From contig JALONH010000001.1 in NCBI GenBank assembly GCA_025455005.1, positions 248,001-312,000 on the forward strand: a stretch of 64,000 nucleotides of DNA, in the 5' to 3' direction. Numbering within the stretch: the stretch's first letter is position 1; each line of letters opens with the position of its first letter. Shown in pieces: positions 18,611 to 27,349 of the stretch. The position numbers were made by a program, and so were the translations under genes. The notes beneath the pieces are model-generated. The model saw only the letters and a program-made list of their open reading frames with translations. It made no database searches and was not told the origin of the DNA. The DNA comes from Cytophagaceae bacterium (lineage in GTDB: Bacteria; Bacteroidota; Bacteroidia; Cytophagales; Cytophagaceae).

Positions 18611-18643
18611 TTTTATCATCTTGATGAAATATTCGTACCTTAG
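18611..18643 (+). promoter_or_regulatory. Candidate promoter of the DUF983 gene
   Basis: TACCTTAG at 18636-18643 resembles the Bacteroidota -7 box TAnnTTTG (one mismatch), with a TTTT at 18611-18614 as a possible -33 element 21 bases upstream. The ATG follows 20 bases after the box. Weak but correctly placed. Confidence 0.35.
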
Positions 18644-18663
18644 CACATAGAAACAAAATCTAT

Positions 18664-19041
18664 ATGTTTGGTTTTATTTGGAGTGTCGTTCGGTTAAAAT
18701 GTCCCAAGTGTCGTAAAGGGAATATGTTTGTAAAGTCCTCCTTGTTTGCGATACGGGATGGACATAAAATGGTAGAACACTGCAGTTGTTGCGGATTGAA
18801 AATGGAACCCGAACCCGGATTTTATTATGGAGGGATGTATGTAAGTTATATGTTGAACGTAGCTTTTTTTATGCCCTTATTTTTAGCGTATGCTATTTGG
18901 TTGCAACCGTATGTCAACGCCTTTCTTTATTTCGTTTTATTAGTGTTGGTACTCTTAGCCTTATCTCCCTATATATTTCGATTATCTCGGGCTTTGTATC
19001 TCGCTTTTTTTGTTAGCTATGATCCTGAAAAAAATAGATAA
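18664..19041 (+). CDS. DUF983 membrane protein
   Basis: 125 residues. The N-terminus carries LKCPKCRKG and later HCSCCGLKMEPEPGFYYGGMYVSY, that is two CxxC-type zinc-ribbon halves and the PGFYYGGMYVSY motif typical of DUF983. Two hydrophobic helices follow (AFFMPLFLAYAIW and FVLLVLVLLALSPY). The family is widespread in Bacteroidota and Proteobacteria, with no firmly assigned role. It ends at a strong hairpin shared with the convergent pheS gene. Confidence 0.88.
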   Translation: MFGFIWSVVRLKCPKCRKGNMFVKSSLFAIRDGHKMVEHCSCCGLKMEPEPGFYYGGMYVSYMLNVAFFMPLFLAYAIWLQPYVNAFLYFVLLVLVLLALSPYIFRLSRALYLAFFVSYDPEKNR

Positions 19042-19045
19042 AAAA

Positions 19046-19070
19046 AACCTCGAAGGAAGTCTTCGAGGTT
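19046..19070. terminator. Bidirectional terminator between DUF983 gene and pheS
   Basis: Ten-base arms (aacctcgaag and its complement) with a GAAGT loop, preceded by a run of seven or more A and followed by eight T. Because A and T tracts flank both sides, it can terminate transcription from either strand. It lies between two convergent stop codons. Confidence 0.9.
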
Positions 19071-19074
19071 TTTT

Positions 19075-20103
19075 TTATTGAATATGTTTAAACTGTCGTA
19101 AAAAACGTATGTCGTTTTCAGTAAACAAACGCAAATCTTTAATTTGATACTTCAACATTGTTATTCGTTCTACTCCCATACCAAAGGCAAAGCCGCTGTA
19201 TTTTTTAGGATCGATACCATTGTTTTGTAAAACGTTCGGATCTACCATGCCTGCACCGCCAATTTCAACCCAACCACTTTGTTTACACACTCCGCACCCT
19301 TTACCATTACAAATAAAACAACTTACATCAATCTCCGCACTCGGTTCTGTAAATGGAAAGTAAGAAGGACGAAATCGTATTTGAGTTTCTGCGCCAAATA
19401 ATTCTTTAGCAAAATGATATAAAGTATTTTTTAAATCGGAGAAGCTTACTTGCTTATCGATATACAACCCTTCAATCTGATGAAACATGCAATGGGCGCG
19501 GGCTGAAATGGCTTCATTCCGATAGACTCTTCCGGGAGAAATCGTCCGTATCGGAGGTTTTTCGTTTTCCATTACACGTACTTGCACGCTTGAGGTATGG
19601 GTCCGCAATACGACATCCGGATTTTTCTCAATAAAAAAAGTATCCTGCATTTCCCTGGCAGGATGGTTCTCCGGAAAGTTTAATGCAGAAAAGTTATGCC
19701 AATCGTCTTCTATCTCCGGGCCTTCCGATAAGTTGAATCCCATACGTTCAAATACTTCCACGATGCGGTCGTGGACGACAGATATCGGGTGTTTTCCTCC
19801 TAATTGGTTTGGAATAACCGGCAACGTCAAATCTGTTGCTCGTAGTGTATGTTTACTATCGGTCGATTGTTCGAATTGTTCCTGTATGGAATCAAACCGA
19901 TTTTGAGCCGCTACTTTTAATTTATTCAATTCTTGCCCAACGGCTCTTTTAATATCCGGTGCTACGGTTTTAAAATCATCAAACAGCGCGGTGATTTCAC
20001 CCTTACGACTCAAAAACTCTAAACGGAATTGCTCCAATTGGTCTTTGGTTTCAATGGTATACGCTTCAATGCGTTCGCTGATGGTCTTTATTTTATCTAA
20101 CAT
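19075..20103 (-). CDS. pheS: Phenylalanine--tRNA ligase alpha subunit
   Basis: 342 residues from the ATG at 20103; a TTG nine bases further up is less likely. The N-terminal coiled-coil tRNA-binding arm is followed by class II synthetase motifs: HPISVVHDRIVEVFERMGF, then the motif 2 region RTHTSSVQVRVM and ISPGRVYRNE, and motif 3 GFAFGMGVERITML. A Cys-rich CFICNGKGCGVCKQSGW insertion is typical of many bacterial PheS. The enzyme charges tRNA-Phe together with PheT, which is not in this window. Confidence 0.97.
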   Translation of the reverse strand: MLDKIKTISERIEAYTIETKDQLEQFRLEFLSRKGEITALFDDFKTVAPDIKRAVGQELNKLKVAAQNRFDSIQEQFEQSTDSKHTLRATDLTLPVIPNQLGGKHPISVVHDRIVEVFERMGFNLSEGPEIEDDWHNFSALNFPENHPAREMQDTFFIEKNPDVVLRTHTSSVQVRVMENEKPPIRTISPGRVYRNEAISARAHCMFHQIEGLYIDKQVSFSDLKNTLYHFAKELFGAETQIRFRPSYFPFTEPSAEIDVSCFICNGKGCGVCKQSGWVEIGGAGMVDPNVLQNNGIDPKKYSGFAFGMGVERITMLKYQIKDLRLFTENDIRFLRQFKHIQ

Positions 20104-20109
20104 GGGATG

Positions 20110-20143
20110 CAAAAATACTAAATTCAGATTAACTTGCTACAAA
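20110..20143 (-). promoter_or_regulatory. Candidate pheS promoter
   Basis: On the minus strand, TTTG (20143-20140) and TATTTTTG (20117-20110) match the Bacteroidota -33 TTTG and -7 TAnnTTTG elements with a 22-base spacer. The pheS ATG at 20103 is only six bases after the -7 box, so the transcript would have almost no leader. Confidence 0.55.
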
Positions 20144-20157
20144 ATTATAGGATCGGA

Positions 20158-20829
20158 ATGCCCTTACTACGACAAATTTACCTCTTACTTCGAAAAGAAT
20201 GTATCTTAGAATTCCGGGTGAAGTACATGTTACAAGCTGTTTTGGTGTATTTAATTGGAGCGGTACTGATTACATATTATGCTTTTTATGGTCGCTCCGG
20301 TGATTTAAGCCCATCTACCTGGAATGCTGTATTTTGGATTTTATTATTGTTTTCCTCCTTAAATGCGGCTGCACGAAGTTTTTTGCTCGAACGTAACGAA
20401 CGATTTAATTATTATTACTTTGTTACCTCGCCTGCTGCAGTGATTCTATCGAAACAACTATATAATTTTATTTTGTTGACTATCATGACCTTAATTGGTT
20501 TCGCGGCCTACACTTTGTGGATGGGAAACCCGGCTCAAGATATACCGATGTACCTATTCATTTTAGTATTGGGATCCGCTACGCTTTCTGCCGCTCTTAC
20601 CCTCATTGCCGGTATTGCAGCACAAACCAAACATAGCATGACCTTAATGGCTATCTTAAGTTTCCCCATTGTAATTCCCCTTTTGATGTTATTGTTACGG
20701 GTTTCCAGACAAGCATTGGATGGGTTAGACCGATCTGTTTTATGGGATGATATCCTATTAATATCAGGGATTAAACTGATATTAGTAGGCGTTTCTTTTC
20801 TATTATTTCCGTACCTTTGGAGGAATTAA
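20158..20829 (+). CDS. ccmB: Heme exporter subunit CcmB
   Basis: 223 residues from the ATG at 20158, with six predicted transmembrane helices. The pattern LLRKECILEFRVKYML at the N-terminus, FWILLLFSSLNAAARSFLLER and the FPIVIPLLMLLLRVSR helix are typical of CcmB, the membrane subunit of the CcmAB ABC transporter. CcmAB powers release of holo-CcmE from CcmC in cytochrome c maturation. The ATPase gene ccmA is not next to it. ccmC follows after 55 bases, and the run continues to ccmF. Confidence 0.92.
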   Translation: MPLLRQIYLLLRKECILEFRVKYMLQAVLVYLIGAVLITYYAFYGRSGDLSPSTWNAVFWILLLFSSLNAAARSFLLERNERFNYYYFVTSPAAVILSKQLYNFILLTIMTLIGFAAYTLWMGNPAQDIPMYLFILVLGSATLSAALTLIAGIAAQTKHSMTLMAILSFPIVIPLLMLLLRVSRQALDGLDRSVLWDDILLISGIKLILVGVSFLLFPYLWRN

Positions 20830-20884
20830 AAAGAGGTTTCGTAAGAACTAAACACGAACGTCTTTTGAATTGTTGTATTGCTAT

Positions 20885-21613
20885 ATGTTTCAACCGTTGT
20901 TTCGACATAGTTCCCCCTTTGCTTGGTGGAAATTGCTCTCTTTCGTATTGTTGCTGTATGCGTGTGTTATGGGTTTCTTGGGAAACGTCCCTCGTTTAGC
21001 CATATTGAATGAAACCATACGAAATCTCTACTTCCACGTACCCATGTGGTTTTCTATGACATTATTTCTTTTCGTTTCGGTTCTTTATTCCATTGCTTAT
21101 CTACGAAATCCCTCTTTACGAAACGATACGATTTCCTATTCTTTTGCGGTATCCGGTATGTGGTTTGGTATTCTGGGAATACTAACGGGTATGCTCTGGG
21201 CAAAATTTACATGGGGTACTTGGTGGACAAAAGATCCGAAACTCAATGCTGCAGCTATAGGTTTATTAATGTATGTGGCATATATGATTTTGCGAAATGC
21301 AGTAGAAGATTTAGATAAAAGCGCTCGTATAGCTTCTATTTATAACATTTTTGCTTTCCCCATTTTTATAGCACTTATCTATATCATGCCTCGATTAACA
21401 GATTCCTTACATCCCGGTAATGGAGGTAATCCCGGATTTAATACATATGATCGAGACCGTGAAATGAACCTTATTTTCTATAGCTCGATTATAGGTTTTA
21501 TGTTACTGGGAGTATGGATGACTACCTTATACATTCGATTGCAAGAATGGAAAAATAAAAAAGATTTATATACCAAAGAACCTGTTACACATGAATCGAG
21601 TTTGGGTAATTAG
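20885..21613 (+). CDS. ccmC: Cytochrome c biogenesis protein CcmC (CcsA family)
   Basis: 242 residues from the ATG at 20885. It has about six transmembrane helices and the tryptophan-rich WWD-type signature AKFTWGTWWTKDPK, which binds heme, plus conserved His in YFHVPMWF and near the C-terminal helices. CcmC delivers heme to CcmE at the outer face of the inner membrane. Its last 23 bases overlap the ccmD-like gene, which implies coupled translation. Confidence 0.94.
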   Translation: MFQPLFRHSSPFAWWKLLSFVLLLYACVMGFLGNVPRLAILNETIRNLYFHVPMWFSMTLFLFVSVLYSIAYLRNPSLRNDTISYSFAVSGMWFGILGILTGMLWAKFTWGTWWTKDPKLNAAAIGLLMYVAYMILRNAVEDLDKSARIASIYNIFAFPIFIALIYIMPRLTDSLHPGNGGNPGFNTYDRDREMNLIFYSSIIGFMLLGVWMTTLYIRLQEWKNKKDLYTKEPVTHESSLGN

Positions 21614-21806
21614 CCTGTATCTTTTAACTATGGTGTCATCGTTTGCACAAAACAATAACACTGTAGAGATGGCGGATACTTTCCGTCAAGAGGGTAAAAT
21701 TTATGTAGTGGTAGGCGTATTCGCTATCATTTTAACCGGATTAATAGCCTATCTGATGCGTTTAGATGCAAAAATAGGGGCTCTTGAAAACGAAGAGAAA
21801 GAGTAA
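21591..21806 (+). CDS. ccmD: Small CcmD-like protein
   Basis: 71 residues: a signal-like N-terminus ending near SSFAQ, then one transmembrane helix (YVVVGVFAIILTGLIAYLMRLD) and a charged tail. Size, single helix with following RLD, and position between ccmC and ccmE identify it as the CcmD-like component that stabilises the CcmC-CcmE complex. Sequence identity to the E. coli protein is not expected, so the name rests on topology and context. It overlaps ccmC by 23 bases and ends one base before ccmE. Confidence 0.8.
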   Translation: MNRVWVISLYLLTMVSSFAQNNNTVEMADTFRQEGKIYVVVGVFAIILTGLIAYLMRLDAKIGALENEEKE

Positions 21807-21807
21807 T

Positions 21808-22221
21808 ATGAAAGTAAGTTACATCATTGCATTAGTAGCCATAGCAGTAGGTATAGGCGTTATTTTGTCGACTAGTGGAAGCACCAGTGAATACGTTAAT
21901 TTTGAACGTGCTGCTGCTTTAGAGAAAGAGGGAGACGACAGCGAAGTACATGTGGTAGGAAAACTTCCAAAAAATACGGTAGGTGACATAACAGGATTGG
22001 TATACAATCCATTAATGGATGCTAATTATTTTGAGTTTCAACTAATCGATCATTCCAACCAACAAATGAAAGTAGTTTACCTGCAACCAAAACCTCAGGA
22101 CTTCGAAAAGTCAGAGCAGGTTGTAGTGATTGGAAAGATGTCCAAAGGTGTATTTGTTGCTGAAAAAATTTTAATGAAGTGCCCTTCTAAATACGAAGAT
22201 AAAGAAGTAAAAGGAGTATAA
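21808..22221 (+). CDS. ccmE: Cytochrome c maturation protein CcmE, CxxxY variant
   Basis: 137 residues from the ATG at 21808. One N-terminal membrane helix is followed by an OB-fold domain with VVGKLPKNTVGDI and LVYNPLMDANYFEF strands. The heme-attachment segment reads LMKCPSKYEDKE, with Cys where E. coli and most proteobacterial proteins have His (HxxxY). A CxxxY type of CcmE is known from other bacteria and archaea; it still carries heme to apocytochromes. The gene is one base after ccmD-like and four bases before ccmF. Confidence 0.9.
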   Translation: MKVSYIIALVAIAVGIGVILSTSGSTSEYVNFERAAALEKEGDDSEVHVVGKLPKNTVGDITGLVYNPLMDANYFEFQLIDHSNQQMKVVYLQPKPQDFEKSEQVVVIGKMSKGVFVAEKILMKCPSKYEDKEVKGV

Positions 22222-22224
22222 AAC

Positions 22225-24807
22225 ATGTCATTTGCCATCGGAGACTTCGGTCATTTATCAGTTATCATTGCCTTTTTCTCATCTATCGTTTCTGCTATTG
22301 CTTATTGGAGATACGCATCGGGTCTTTCACAAACTCCCGATAAAGACTGGTTACGTATAGGTCGTATCGCCTTCTATGTTCATGCTGTTGCAGTAGTAGC
22401 AATCGTTTCGGCATTGTTTACTATTCTTTACCAACATCGCTACGAATACTATTATGCGTGGAGTCACTCCTCTAATCAACTTCCTATCTACTACATGATT
22501 TCTTGTTTTTGGGAAGGACAAGAAGGAAGTTTTCTATTATGGATTTTTTGGCATGTTACCTTAGCCCTTATTTTACGCTTCGTTAATAAAGTGTGGGAAG
22601 CACCGGTATTGATGATGGTCATGTCCGTTCAAGCGTTTTTAACGTCTATGATTTTAGGAGTTGTGATCCCTTGGTTAGAACTTAAAATTGGATCTTCTCC
22701 TTTTATTATTTTCAAAGAAGCGATGCCCGATTTACCGGTATGGTCCTCTAACCCTGATTATATTCCGGAAGACGGTAACGGACTGAATCCGTTATTACAA
22801 AACTATTGGATGGTCATTCATCCGCCTACTCTATTCTTAGGTTTTGCTGCCACTATAGTGCCGTTCGCGTATTGCATCGGAGGGTTATATCAAGGTTGGA
22901 TAAAAGAATGGATTCGACCTGCTCTACCTTGGGCTTTATTTGCAGCGGTTGTATTAGGCACCGGGATTTTAATGGGAGGCTATTGGGCTTATGAAACATT
23001 AAACTTTGGAGGATATTGGAATTGGGATCCGGTTGAAAATGCAGTGTATGTTCCTTGGTTAATTTTAATCGCTTCGATTCATTTAATGATTAGCTATAGA
23101 AGCAGCGGTACAGCTTTATTTTGGGCGGCAGTGTTAGCTGTTCTTACCTTTCTGCTGATCTTATATTCTACTTTCTTAACGCGCAGTGGAATTTTAGGAA
23201 ACGCATCTGTACATTCGTTTACGGATTTAGGTTTAAGTGGACAGTTGTTGATCTACCTTGCCTTTTTTGTTTTACTTTCCGTAGTTCTATTTTATTACCG
23301 TAGAAAAGAATTTCCTGAGGATTCGAGTGAGCCTTCTGTATACTCCAGAGAATTTTGGATTTTTATAGGTGTACTGATATTGAGCTTAGCAGCATTCCAA
23401 GTCATCGCTATGACCTCTATCCCCGTATACAATAGCATCTTCAGTGCGTTCGGTTGGGAGTCCAATATTGCACCTCCGTCTAAGCCGGAAGTGGTGTATA
23501 GTTTTTGGCAGTTAGGTTTTGCAGTGGGCATAGCCATATTATCCGGAATTGGTCAGTTTTTTTGGTGGCGCATGGCAGAGAAAAAAGCCGTATGGGATGC
23601 TTTATACTTACCTATTTTGATTGCGTTAATTCTGACCAGTATCGTTTTACTTCTTGGTTGGTTACAACCTAATACCGGTGAAGAAATGTCATATTGGGAA
23701 ATGATAGCTTACATCACTCTGTTGCTTACTTCTATATTTTCTGTAGTAAGTAATAGTTTTATTTTTATTAAAGTAATTAAAAATAATTACCAACTCACCG
23801 GTGGTGCTATAGCGCATATCGGCATTGCCTTAATGTTGATAGGTATTTTATTTTCTGCCGGATATTCTAAAATAGTTTCATTAAATACCACCGGGCTTTT
23901 ATATAACAAAGATTTTGATACTGAAACCAACCGAGACAATTTACTCCTTTTCCGAGATGCACCGGAGACTATGTTGGATATGAAATTACAGTACAAAGGT
24001 CAACGTGTAGAAATAAAAGGATGGAGCGGATTTGTAGATAAAGAACAATTATTACCAACGCCAAATCCCTATCGTTGGATTACTAAAAAAGCATTGGTGA
24101 AAGAGGGTAAATCGATTTTTGCTTCCGGAGATACGGTAGAGTTAAACCCGGAAAATACTTTTTATGAAATCCTTTATTCTAAAGCGAATGGCGATACGTT
24201 CACTTTATTTCCTCGAGTACAACAAAATCCTCGAATGGGGAATGTCGTATCTCCGGATATAAAGCGCTTTTGGACACGTGACTTATATTCTCACCTATCG
24301 GCACTTCCTTTAGACCCGGACGACCGCCAATGGAGCCCGACACAGGTCTACACCGCTACTCCGGGAGACACCTTGTTCATTAATGATTATGTGGTGTTCT
24401 TTCAAAAGATAGAAATCTTAAAATCCTTACCGGGTGTAAAAATGAAACCGAATGATGTAGCGTTTAAAGCGCATATGACTTTGTTAGGTCCTAATAACAC
24501 GCCTTACGCCATTACGCCTACTCTTGTGATAGATGTGGATCAAATGCAGACGGGTTCTACCGTGGAATTGAATGAAGCATTAGGGGTTCGAATCGTACTT
24601 ACTGAAATTAAGGATATTGACCAACAGAAATATACCTTTGAAGTGAATACCTGCCAAAAAGATTATATCGTCCTTAAAGTCATTGAAAAACCCGGCATTA
24701 ACATTTTATGGATTGGAACGTTATTAGTAGTCTTAGGGATTTCAATGGCAGCCTATAGACGGTATAAAGAATTTATATTGATGCGCGATAAAGGAATGGA
24801 AGTGTAA
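22225..24807 (+). CDS. ccmF: Cytochrome c heme lyase CcmF (CcsA family)
   Basis: 860 residues with about fourteen transmembrane helices in the first 600, then a periplasmic domain and a final anchor (ILWIGTLLVVLGISMAAY). The WWD signature is visible as GGYWAYETLNFGGYWNWDPVENA, along with MVIHPPTLFLGF and FLTRSGILGNASVHSF. CcmF with CcmH ligates heme to the CXXCH of apocytochrome c. No ccmG or ccmH gene is in the window. It ends inside a palindrome shared with the convergent M16-like gene. Confidence 0.95.
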   Translation: MSFAIGDFGHLSVIIAFFSSIVSAIAYWRYASGLSQTPDKDWLRIGRIAFYVHAVAVVAIVSALFTILYQHRYEYYYAWSHSSNQLPIYYMISCFWEGQEGSFLLWIFWHVTLALILRFVNKVWEAPVLMMVMSVQAFLTSMILGVVIPWLELKIGSSPFIIFKEAMPDLPVWSSNPDYIPEDGNGLNPLLQNYWMVIHPPTLFLGFAATIVPFAYCIGGLYQGWIKEWIRPALPWALFAAVVLGTGILMGGYWAYETLNFGGYWNWDPVENAVYVPWLILIASIHLMISYRSSGTALFWAAVLAVLTFLLILYSTFLTRSGILGNASVHSFTDLGLSGQLLIYLAFFVLLSVVLFYYRRKEFPEDSSEPSVYSREFWIFIGVLILSLAAFQVIAMTSIPVYNSIFSAFGWESNIAPPSKPEVVYSFWQLGFAVGIAILSGIGQFFWWRMAEKKAVWDALYLPILIALILTSIVLLLGWLQPNTGEEMSYWEMIAYITLLLTSIFSVVSNSFIFIKVIKNNYQLTGGAIAHIGIALMLIGILFSAGYSKIVSLNTTGLLYNKDFDTETNRDNLLLFRDAPETMLDMKLQYKGQRVEIKGWSGFVDKEQLLPTPNPYRWITKKALVKEGKSIFASGDTVELNPENTFYEILYSKANGDTFTLFPRVQQNPRMGNVVSPDIKRFWTRDLYSHLSALPLDPDDRQWSPTQVYTATPGDTLFINDYVVFFQKIEILKSLPGVKMKPNDVAFKAHMTLLGPNNTPYAITPTLVIDVDQMQTGSTVELNEALGVRIVLTEIKDIDQQKYTFEVNTCQKDYIVLKVIEKPGINILWIGTLLVVLGISMAAYRRYKEFILMRDKGMEV

Positions 24808-24824
24808 CGTTACTCTTCCATTCC
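24793..24824. terminator. 32-bp palindrome spanning two convergent stop codons
   Basis: Ten-base perfect arms (ggaatggaag and complement) enclose a second palindrome, GTAACGTTAC, with a single T/T mismatch between. Both genes end GGA-ATG-GAA-GNG-TAA, so the hairpin is coded symmetrically by the last codons of ccmF and of the M16-like gene. No T tract follows, so an intrinsic terminator is only possible; an mRNA-protecting 3' hairpin on both transcripts is equally likely. Confidence 0.5.
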
Positions 24825-26102
24825 TCCCGCAATAACCATCGTCATGTCGTCTTCTTGAAAATGGGTTTGCGCTATTTTTAGTATATCCTCTGAAGTAATG
24901 ACTTGAATTCGATGGAAGAAATCTTGGTAGTGTTGGTATTCTAATCCTTGGAAATAAATAGATTTAAATTTATCGGCAATAGCGAAAGGTGTTTGTATAG
25001 AATTGATAAAACTTCCCAATAAGTATTGTTGAACATTTTGAAGCTCATCGCTTGGTACCGGTTCGCTGCGCAACAATTTCATTTCTTTTTTCACTTCTTC
25101 GATCGTTGCCGCAGTATGTGCGCGCTTAACATCTGTCCCAATTACAAAATAACCTAAGTGTTGTAAATTAACCATTGAGGCATGAATGCCATATGTATAA
25201 CCTTTATCTTCCCTAATATTTTGCATAAGTCGGGAACCAAAATATCCTCCTAATATTTCAGTATAAATGGAGGCATCAAAATAATCTGGGTGTGCCGCAG
25301 CGAAGGTCGGTCGTCCGATTCGAATAGAAGATTGTACACTCCCCTCTACCGGTACGGTCGTTAATGAGGTAGAAGTAAGCACTGGACTTGGAATCGTTCG
25401 AACTGAACTGGGTAATGTTGGAGTTGTACCAAAAAATGCCTGAATGCTTTCTATACTTTTTTCACTATAACCACCGGTGATAAATATATCTGTAACGTTG
25501 TTTTGTATAGCGGTTGAATAAACTTCTTTAATATCATCGATTGAAAGGGCTTGAATGGCATTAACATCTAAATGCCTTCCATAAAGATGCTCTTTCCCGA
25601 ACAATATGGATCGAAAATGGGTAGAAGCAATATAAGATGTTTTCTTTAAGTTGACTTCTACAGTTTGTATTTGAATACGACGTAATTTTTCAAATTCGCT
25701 TTCCGGAAGAGTGGATTCGGACAACAAGTGGTGTACAAAAGAAACGAGTGCCGGGATATGTTTATCCAAAGCATAAAGGGTGAAAAGTAGTCGCTCTGTT
25801 CCCGGTGTTACTTCTATGAATGCTCCTAACTCCGCAAAATAATCTTGAATCTCTACTGAAGAATACCGGTTTGTTCCTTCCGTTAACATTTTAGCAGCAA
25901 AGAAGGCAGCACCTTGTTTGTTTTCTGCTACACTTCCGGCCGGCAATCCCCATTCCAGACGAACTACAGGTTGTTGACCCATAGCTAAGGTATGAAGGTG
26001 AACACCATTTAAAAGCGAAACCGTTTTCACTTGTGGTAAATGAAAACGGTCGATAGCTTGTAATTCAGGAGCAATAGCCCTGTTTAATATTGTGGATGAC
26101 AT
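24810..26102 (-). CDS. M16 peptidase family protein, probably non-catalytic subunit
   Basis: 430 residues from the ATG at 26102, four bases after the porV stop. The protein has the two M16 halves. In the first half the zinc motif HxxEH is replaced by FFAAK (in AAFFAAKMLTEGT), so it should not bind zinc. The second half keeps SRLMQNIREDKGYTYGIHAS with the Arg/Tyr pair used in substrate binding. Such proteins usually pair with an active M16 partner, which is not adjacent here. No signal peptide is visible. Its position suggests it is transcribed with porU and porV. Confidence 0.88.
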   Translation of the reverse strand: MSSTILNRAIAPELQAIDRFHLPQVKTVSLLNGVHLHTLAMGQQPVVRLEWGLPAGSVAENKQGAAFFAAKMLTEGTNRYSSVEIQDYFAELGAFIEVTPGTERLLFTLYALDKHIPALVSFVHHLLSESTLPESEFEKLRRIQIQTVEVNLKKTSYIASTHFRSILFGKEHLYGRHLDVNAIQALSIDDIKEVYSTAIQNNVTDIFITGGYSEKSIESIQAFFGTTPTLPSSVRTIPSPVLTSTSLTTVPVEGSVQSSIRIGRPTFAAAHPDYFDASIYTEILGGYFGSRLMQNIREDKGYTYGIHASMVNLQHLGYFVIGTDVKRAHTAATIEEVKKEMKLLRSEPVPSDELQNVQQYLLGSFINSIQTPFAIADKFKSIYFQGLEYQHYQDFFHRIQVITSEDILKIAQTHFQEDDMTMVIAGGMEE

Positions 26103-26106
26103 GTAC

Positions 26107-27306
26107 TTATTCTTGAACCGATTCTGTTTTACGTTTGGCGTCAAATTGGAATAATAGGGCCATGCGTATGGATTCAGCTAATGGGTTGTTTTGTTGAACC
26201 GGAATTAAATAGGCCAGGTCAAGTCCGAATACTTGATACCGCACACCTAAACCAACCGTAACGTATCTTCTATTTCCTTTTTCCGGACTTTCATAATGAT
26301 AACCGGCACGTACAGCAAATAAATCATTATACCAATATTCGCCGGCAATACAGAGTATAAGTTCTTGCAATTCTTCTTTCAAGCCACCGGGTGCATCAGC
26401 AAATGAAGAGAACATACCTCCTAATACGCCTTTGTCTGAACTTTCATTTCCTTGGTAAATTAAATTACCGGAGGAGTCCGCAACGAATAAGGGCTGAGGC
26501 GTAGGCACCATTAATTTATTAATATCAAAGGCAAATGTAAATTTGTTGTATGCATCCACATTGGTACTGATGGCAGTACCGATTCGTAAATTGGTAGGAA
26601 TGAAATCTCTGTTGTCTGCCGTTGTATACGTAACTTTTGGTCCTATATCGGAGATGTTGGCACCTAGCCCTAAATTATATTTTCTCCCTCCTAAGAATAC
26701 CTCTTTCTGATAATAACAACCAATATCTACACTGGCAGAATTAATAGCTTTAGAAATTTGACCGGTAGAATTATTGGTGAAATTGCCGGCTAAATCAGAA
26801 CGAATATATTTTAATCCTAATCCTACTGAAAAAGACTTTGATAACATACGTGCATAATGTATCCCAACACTTAATTCATTAGGGCTAAAATCCCGAATGA
26901 CACTTCCATTATTATCTGTAAAAGTAACTTGTCCTAAATCAAAATATTTAAAGCTGAACCCAACGGCATCTTCCTTTCTTATTTTTTTATAACCGGATAA
27001 ATAGGAAAGGGACATGTCGTTTACCAACTTGCGGAGCCAAGGGTTATAGGAAACACCAAACCCTACCGGCTTTTCTGCAAAGGCCAACTTGGCAACATTC
27101 CAATAAGTTGAATTAACATCCGGTGTTGTAGCCACTCCGGCGTCTGCTAATGCTCCACCACGAGCATCCGGGGTAATGGTAAGAAAAGGGACAGCTGTAG
27201 TAATCGTTTTTAAATAATCTTCTTTATCTGATTGCGCCCATGTAATAGCAGGTAACAACATTATAAAAAGTAGCGAATAAAGTCGACTAACGGTAATATA
27301 CTTCAT
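26107..27306 (-). CDS. porV: T9SS outer-membrane protein PorV
   Basis: 399 residues from the ATG at 27306, where the signal peptide MKYITVSRLYSLLF...WAQ begins. Features typical of PorV (LptO) are the ITTAVPFLTITPDARGGALADAGVATTPD segment, the NPWLR box soon after and repeated GLGLKYIRSDL-like strands of a 14-stranded FadL-type barrel. PorV escorts T9SS cargo from the translocon SprA to the PorU sortase. It follows porU after 43 bases on the same strand, the usual arrangement. Confidence 0.95.
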   Translation of the reverse strand: MKYITVSRLYSLLFIMLLPAITWAQSDKEDYLKTITTAVPFLTITPDARGGALADAGVATTPDVNSTYWNVAKLAFAEKPVGFGVSYNPWLRKLVNDMSLSYLSGYKKIRKEDAVGFSFKYFDLGQVTFTDNNGSVIRDFSPNELSVGIHYARMLSKSFSVGLGLKYIRSDLAGNFTNNSTGQISKAINSASVDIGCYYQKEVFLGGRKYNLGLGANISDIGPKVTYTTADNRDFIPTNLRIGTAISTNVDAYNKFTFAFDINKLMVPTPQPLFVADSSGNLIYQGNESSDKGVLGGMFSSFADAPGGLKEELQELILCIAGEYWYNDLFAVRAGYHYESPEKGNRRYVTVGLGVRYQVFGLDLAYLIPVQQNNPLAESIRMALLFQFDAKRKTESVQE

Positions 27307-27349
27307 GATAGACATTAATTGGAGGTCAAATATACACATTTTGAATAGT

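Noticed and set aside
20104-20112. TTG as the start of pheS
   Set aside because: ATG at 20103 fits the usual protein start and the promoter position better.
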